Shown here: in pieces, positions 58,415 through 64,000 of the stretch
Numbering within the stretch: the stretch's first letter is position 1
Layout: each line of letters opens with the position of its first letter
Assembly: GCA_030737835.1 (NCBI GenBank)
Contig: CM060849.1
Location: forward strand, 6,757,245-6,821,244
Length of the DNA stretch: 64,000 nt
Source: Acorus gramineus
Taxonomy: Eukaryota > Streptophyta > Magnoliopsida > Acorales > Acoraceae
Direction: 5' to 3'
Program-made: the position numbers and the translations under genes
The notes under the pieces: model-generated
The model's database searches: none
What the model was told of the DNA's origin: nothing
The model's input: only the letters and a program-made list of their open reading frames with translations

Positions 58415-60442
58415 GTGTGTGTGTAGGTGCCAAGGGGATTATTGTATTTATATATAGGGTTAAAGACATCTAAGTCCCTACAAACATGAGAAAACTCATA
58501 TAAGTCCCTATTAAAATTGGGACAGACGTACAAGTCCCTGAAAACTCAAAAAAACCCAATTATCATCCTTGAGTTAAATTTCCATCCAAACTTAACGGAA
58601 TATTCTCAGAATATTCCAACACATATTAATTGTATTGACATTGAAGTCCTTATAAACAGTCATAAAGACAATCAACATTTGTATCATTGTCAATGGTTCT
58701 TACAAATTAGGCTGGAGATATAATATGTCCATTTTATTAATCAAAATGTATTAAAGAAGATTTTTTTTTGGAAAAAAATCGATCTAGCTCCCTGAAAATT
58801 TATGAAAATCAGAAAACATCCCTGTAAAATTAGTAAATTCCCTCAGGTCCCTATCTTATTAGATAATATTTATTTTAGTCCTTATAACTAACCAGATGTG
58901 TGGTTAACCCTAACCATGCATAGTAAATTACTGTTATACCCTTTTAAAATTTATTTTCTTTGTTAGAAAAAATTGATATAACTCCCTGAAAACTTATGAA
59001 AATCGAAAAAAGTCCATGTGAAATTTAAAAATCATCTTAAGCCTCTGAAATCTTCTAAAAATCATAAAAAAATCCATGTGATTATCTAAAAATATATATT
59101 GATTTATTTAAATTTTATTAAAAAAACTATAGTTTTATAGTCAATGTGTTATGCTTTTTATTGCTAGTAATTTTAAGTTAAAAATGTATTATAGAATTTT
59201 GATTTGGTTTTTAAATTGTTTTCTCTAATGATTTTATAATAGAGTTAATGAAAATGTATGTTTTTTTTGTTCAGTTTCTGTACTGAGATTGAGGAAGAAA
59301 AAATGTTGAAAATTGACTCAATTTTGTAGATCAATTGAGGTTCGACGGATATTTTTTTTTTACAGATGAGGATGACATTTCAGGACATGAGGATGTTGAA
59401 AAATGACTGGGGTATTTTTGTCTCACAAAAGAACTAAATCTGATTTTATAAAGTTTGTAGGAACTGAATCCAATTTTAATAAGTTTCGGAGGACTTATTT
59501 CAATATACTCTTGACCGAATGAATAAATTCGTTAACCATATATACGCTTTATGGGGATCTAGGATGATTTTCTGATTTTAGAGAGACTTTTTGTGATTTC
59601 AAAAAGATTTTAGGGAGTTAAGAAGATTTTTTCCTTTTTTTTTTTCAAATAAAATATCTCCCTAGTATATTTGGGGTCATCTTTTATCATAAACGTCCAA
59701 ATCGCACCCCCAGTTCATAGACCCCATTAAAGACTTATATTAGTCTTAAATTAAATGCCATGAATATGTATACCTAGGCTGTTTAGAGTTGTACATGCAG
59801 TTGGTCATACCTTCCCTAATTAAGTTTGATTTAGGGGGAATAAGAGACTATACAATGTATGTCAAGAGTTACTATGATTATTGTTATTTAAAATAAGAGA
59901 ACACAATGCATGTCAAAGAACCTATCAGTCCATTATCATATTTATTTTATGCATGGTCCCCAATTTCGAAATTCTGCCATGCAAGGCGGCTTATTTTCAT
60001 TAACTAGTACCTAGATTGATTAATGTAATTAAGTTTTGATATTGCATCAATTATTCATTTCAGTATTCTGGTATCTACCAACAGATAAAGAGGGGATAAT
60101 CAATGAAATAGGGCGAGACCATAATTTTTTTTATTTTATTTTTTGTTAGAAAATATGACAATTCATTACATGGATCACTAAATGGGCAGTCCATGAATTA
60201 TCTGTAAATAGTAAAGTTGTAAAAACATAAAATTTGTTGAATTTTTTTTCTCTCTACTATTAAAGCTATTGGGCATGAACTCACCAAAAAAAAAAACAGC
60301 ATTGGACATGACAGATATGACTCCATTACACCAAATGTATTACTCATCAAATATATATGGATCATATACTTTAATATCTATATCCACTCCTAAATCGGTA
60401 TACAAATAATGATCAAGGCTACTAATGGAAACTAAGTATTTG
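58415..60442 (+). repeat. Segmental duplication, copy 2 (order A-unique-C-B), inside the LTR
   Basis: Block A 58415-58456, a unique ~213-bp block (58457-58669, with AAGTCCCTACAAACATGAG), block C 58670-60409 and block B 60408-60442. Compared with copy 1, block B has moved from before C to after it, with a two-base AA overlap at the new C/B junction. Confidence 0.88.
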
Positions 60443-60539
60443 GTGTTATATACGGATCATAAATCGGATGAGTATCGATCAAGTTATAGTCGTTTTTATG
60501 TCTTGTGCGCTGCTGGCCTAGGAAAAACTGTCCAGAGGT

Positions 60540-60591
60540 GGTTACTTGAAAGTAGTCATCCTTGTCCAGAGGTGGCTACTTGAAAGTAGCC
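60540..60591 (+). repeat. GGCTACTTGAAAGTAGCC hairpins in the LTR
   Basis: One perfect copy at 60574-60591 (8-bp arms, GA centre), one variant at 60540-60557 with matching changes on both arms except for G-T pairs, and a further perfect copy at 61803-61820. (A)GTAGCCGTC half-sites lie near each. Confidence 0.85.
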
Positions 60592-60727
60592 GTCTCTCCT
60601 CTGACGGCTCATTTTAAGTAGCCGTCAGACACCTGCGCGCAGAAGTGTAGAAATTAAGGGGTTTGATAGAACTGTCAAATAGATTTGATTATTTTCTTGG
60701 GGGACAAATCATGCACGTGTTTTTCCC

Positions 60728-60735
60728 TATAAATA
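60728..60735 (+). promoter_or_regulatory. TATA box of the gypsy-like LTR
   Basis: TATAAATA in TTCCCTATAAATACCCAAC, about 50 bp before a (TC)n leader, the usual arrangement of an LTR promoter. Confidence 0.6.
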
Positions 60736-62978
60736 CCCAACTTTAGATGCCCTAGGACCCCATTTGAAACCTAATTCGAGTCCTCTCTCTCTCTCTTATT
60801 TTATCAAACCCTAAAAGGGGTCTTTTGGGTGATTTTTGAAAGGAAATCCTTTGAGGATTAAGGCGGGTCCCTCTACTTCATTTTTTTTTATGATAATTAA
60901 TATTTTAATTGCTACTAATCACCAATGATGGGTTCATCCCGAGGTGATTCGGATTCACATGGTTTTATTGGTTTTCCTTCTTTTTAATTTCATGGTTTCT
61001 ATGTGATATTGATTTATTTTGGATCTTTATGTTATGTTAATCCATTGATGACGTTTTTAAGATGTTTTTACAAGATTACACACTGTTTTGGATTATTTAT
61101 ACATGGATCATGGTTAGAGTTATTTTTTTAAAGGTAGAAAGCATGTTTTGAGTACCACCTTGCATGAACCCGAACCTCATATGTTTTCATCATTGTTTTG
61201 ATGAGTTTTGTCATAGATCCTTGTTATTTATTTGTATACATATTAGATCGGTGGTTTTCAAGATTTTTTGGATGGATTATGTAAGCTTTTGATGCACAAT
61301 TCATGACCTTGCATGGATCTAGGGTTAGGAAGACATGATCTTCATATTGGATTTATTTATATCATAGATCTTGCTATCGTTATGATGTTTTCTGGTTTAC
61401 GTATTCAGATTTCATGATTTATGATTCGAGTTTTGTTGATTAAATCGATATTTGAATAGAAATCATGCCTAGCTCTACACAAACTCCACATGTATGATAG
61501 AAACATGTCTTAGGACACTTTATCATCATTTAATCTACTATTATATAATATGGTAATACTACTTTGAGATATGAAAGTATATGGTGTTAATATCACCATT
61601 TTTCAAATTGTTTTATAGAGATTTCATCGTTTTTTTATATTTTGATTTATCATCGAATCGATTATTTAGGGGATCAAACTTAAATGTTTCAATGTGTTTT
61701 TATTTGTATTTCTTTATGAGAGAGAGTAGGTATGGATTTTTGGATGTTTGGGTGGGAAGCCGGGGTCATTAGGGGCATATTTGATGTTTTGGGTATGTCG
61801 AAGGCTACTTGAAAGTAGCCGTCGGAGGCTTGGCGGCTGGGTTTGAGTAGCCGTCGGAGTCCAGTCTTTTTGGTGATCTCTGATTTTATCTAATCAGTAT
61901 GTTCCGATTCTGATCTGGTTCATTGGTATGAATACCCTCAGGAGCAGTAGACTCTCGTTAGCTTACTTGTTAGTCCGGTAGTCTTGCGTAGAACCGGAGG
62001 TGAGTGGATGTTTCTATCTGTTTTGAAACCATAATATATGTATACCTATTGGCATCATAAATATTTTCTGATATGGAAATCTATTGTATATGAGGCATAT
62101 GAGCATGTCATATCATATAGGCTGATATTTTTATTTATGTATTACAGGTGTTGAATTTATGGAATTTATGAAACTGTTGCATGCATTATATTTGGAAATA
62201 AAATAAGTGGTTTGATCATGCATCATATTGCCTAGGTGGCGCAGCCTAGGTGGCTCAGTCTAGGTGAGTGCGGTTCAAAAGGGAATCAAGTCTATGTGAT
62301 TACGTCTATGTGACTATATGTAGATGACACGATTTTCAAATGAAAATTCTTGTGGCTAGGTACCTTGAAAGATGGGCATGCGTGTCCGTTGCATTCCTAC
62401 GCATCATATGGTTGAGAAGATTCTTCATGAGATTTGCATCCTTCAAAAGAAAATTTTCTATTATGCTATTATATATTTGGAATAATGTTTTAAGATTTAT
62501 TGTTATGAAATTGTTTCTTATGTTATCTTTATAAACTCCTTATTTCAAAGTATATTATTAATGGGACACCAGTGTTCATTCACTGAGCACGTGGTAGCTC
62601 ATCCCTCTCTATTTCCCAACCTTTCAGAGTAGTAGTTGACGGTCGTCGTTTCCATTAAGGCATTGGAGGTCGAAGATTCGCATCGTAGGTGTTTAAGATA
62701 AGTCTTTTATTCAGCATGTAGTTTCCTTAGTCCTTCAAGCAAAAACAAAGGGTTATTATGTTTAAAATTTTTATGTGGTTATTTCATCCGTGTTTAGGAT
62801 AAATTATGTTTAGATCATAGCTATGCTTTACGATTGGAATGATTGAATAAAATGTTAGATGTTTTGTTTAAAGAAAAAAAAATGTTTTCGATCGGAAGCT
62901 CCGTTTATTTATTGTAGATTCATGGTAGCGAATCAAATTCAACGCTTCAAAATAGAGTAATGAATTCGGGGCGTTACA

Positions 62979-64000
62979 AGTGCTGCCATCAATTTGAGTA
63001 GGCTTTGTTTCATTTCAATCTGGTGAAAAAGTCCATCTAAGCCACTATCTAATCCTTCATTTGAATATTTAGGCAATTGAAATGATGACTAGATATACCT
63101 CAGGGTTGGTAAGATAGCACTTACTGATAATTTAATTATATATCCTAAAGTACCTCCATGACTTATCCACAAATGAGCACCAAATGGAGGTACAACTTTG
63201 AATTTGATGGTAAATATACCAATGGCTCTATTAGTACTTTGCTGACAGTGGCTCATTTTCAATCAATACGACATGTTAGCATTGACTTATTATGTTCAAA
63301 TATGCTTCAATAATCATGTATCAAATGATTCCATGACTTTTTTAAAAAATCCCGATTTCACAAAAGAGGTGTTTTTCCCCCACACCACAAGGAACTCTAA
63401 TCAAATACACAACCACTTCTCATGGACTGCAAGCAACTAAAATACACAATCAAGAGTCTAGAAAGGCATAATGTTATGACCAATATAATTCCAAACAAGA
63501 GGTTAGTGCAAGTATTGTGGATGATGCAAGGAAGCCACTCTAGTATGAAGAGTACTTGTTCATTTCCATCATCTCTAGATATTCTGAAAAGAAGACAAGT
63601 CATGTTAAATGTTCACCCTTTTTTTAACATGAATCTTCTTTTCATGAGAAGCATCAAATAAAGACCCCAATCTCTTTCACTGCTGTTAGTTGGGCTGTCA
63701 TCTTCAATGTAGAAAACTTGGGGATGTCATAAATCACATGACATACAGGTCAAATCAGCTGTTGTTCATTTCACTATCTAACAATTCATAATATATGATG
63801 TCTAACTGGACTTCAATAAGTTTCTCTGATCATGTGATTAAACATTTTCATCAACACGATGCACAGTTAAAATTGATTTCTGTTATGGCAAAAGCATTCA
63901 TATATCCTTGCAAGTACAAAACAAGGAAGCATTAAGAACTGCGTGAGAAGCAGAAAGGGACAACAGAGCATATTCTTTTAATAAAACTGGCAGGGCAGCA
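62979..64000. other. Unidentified sequence at the right edge
   Basis: Moderate GC with short frames on both strands (63397-63661) that overlap each other. I see no splice-consistent exon or domain. Confidence 0.45.

Larger units (their letters stand above)
58207..62978 (+). mobile_element. Ty3/gypsy-like solo LTR interrupted by a 2-kb segment
   Basis: Starts TGTAACAACTGTGAC and ends GAATTCGGGGCGTTACA, the TGTAAC...GTTACA form common in long plant gypsy LTRs. A promoter-like TATAAATA (60728-60735) is followed by a CT-rich leader, and a CACGTGGTAGCTCATCCCTC stretch lies near 62588. Positions 58411-60450 are a foreign segment (duplication copy 2); 87-88 bp of the LTR are repeated on both sides of it (58324-58410 and 60451-60538). 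The pentamers beyond the ends, GATAC and AGTGC, do not match, so a simple insertion is not proven. No coding domain. Confidence 0.6.

Noticed and set aside
63397-63661. Overlapping frames at the right edge
   Set aside because: Two short frames on opposite strands over the same bases, with no domain, splice support or codon pattern.

Overview
The window is nuclear DNA of a flowering plant, probably an AT-rich eudicot; the sequence does not identify the species. Evidence: a spliced group IIc WRKY gene with the conserved intron inside the WRKY domain, an intronless PLS-type PPR gene, a spliced TOM1/THH1-like membrane-protein gene, and many plant transposons. No bacterial features, CRISPR arrays or convincing tRNA/rRNA genes were seen.

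Layout. 1-5.2 kb: 3' half of a THH1/TOM1-like gene on + (exons at 2401, 2658, 2829 and 5008, stop at 5177). 6.6-6.8 kb: a small membrane-protein gene on -. 7-10.4 kb: AT-rich DNA with a tRNA-derived SINE inserted in a dispersed repeat. 10.47-14.85 kb: a Ty1/copia element on - with 140-bp LTRs, iMet-type primer site, polypurine tract and 5-bp target duplication, but a broken reading frame. 15-17.7 kb: a solo LTR and a GC-rich block. 19.0-21.4 kb: PPR gene on -. 21.6-31.2 kb: a 9.56-kb Mutator-like element (MULE) with degenerate terminal inverted repeats and a perfect 9-bp target duplication. It carries a FAR1-type transposase on + and a Ulp1-like peptidase gene on -, tail to tail; both are broken. 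It ends 168 bp upstream of the PPR start codon. 31.2-34.8 kb: MITEs, a solo LTR and tandem repeats. 37.5-38.1 kb: an RNase H remnant. 38.4-43.9 kb: PIF/Harbinger-like and hAT-like elements and a solo LTR with exact target duplication. 46.9-48.6 kb: the WRKY gene. 50.3-60.4 kb: two copies of a rearranged ~1.8-kb segment, the second lying inside a gypsy-like LTR, and between them a hAT-like element holding two Mutator-type MITEs. 63-64 kb: nothing recognisable.

The host genes (THH1-like, small membrane protein, PPR, WRKY) are unrelated single genes and not a pathway. Most of the interest is in the mobile DNA: the MULE with its Ulp1 cargo, whose catalytic cysteine has become tyrosine; a palindromic TATATACC-type motif scattered through that element; and the permuted segmental duplication. 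I found no clearly new biological system; those three are the best leads.
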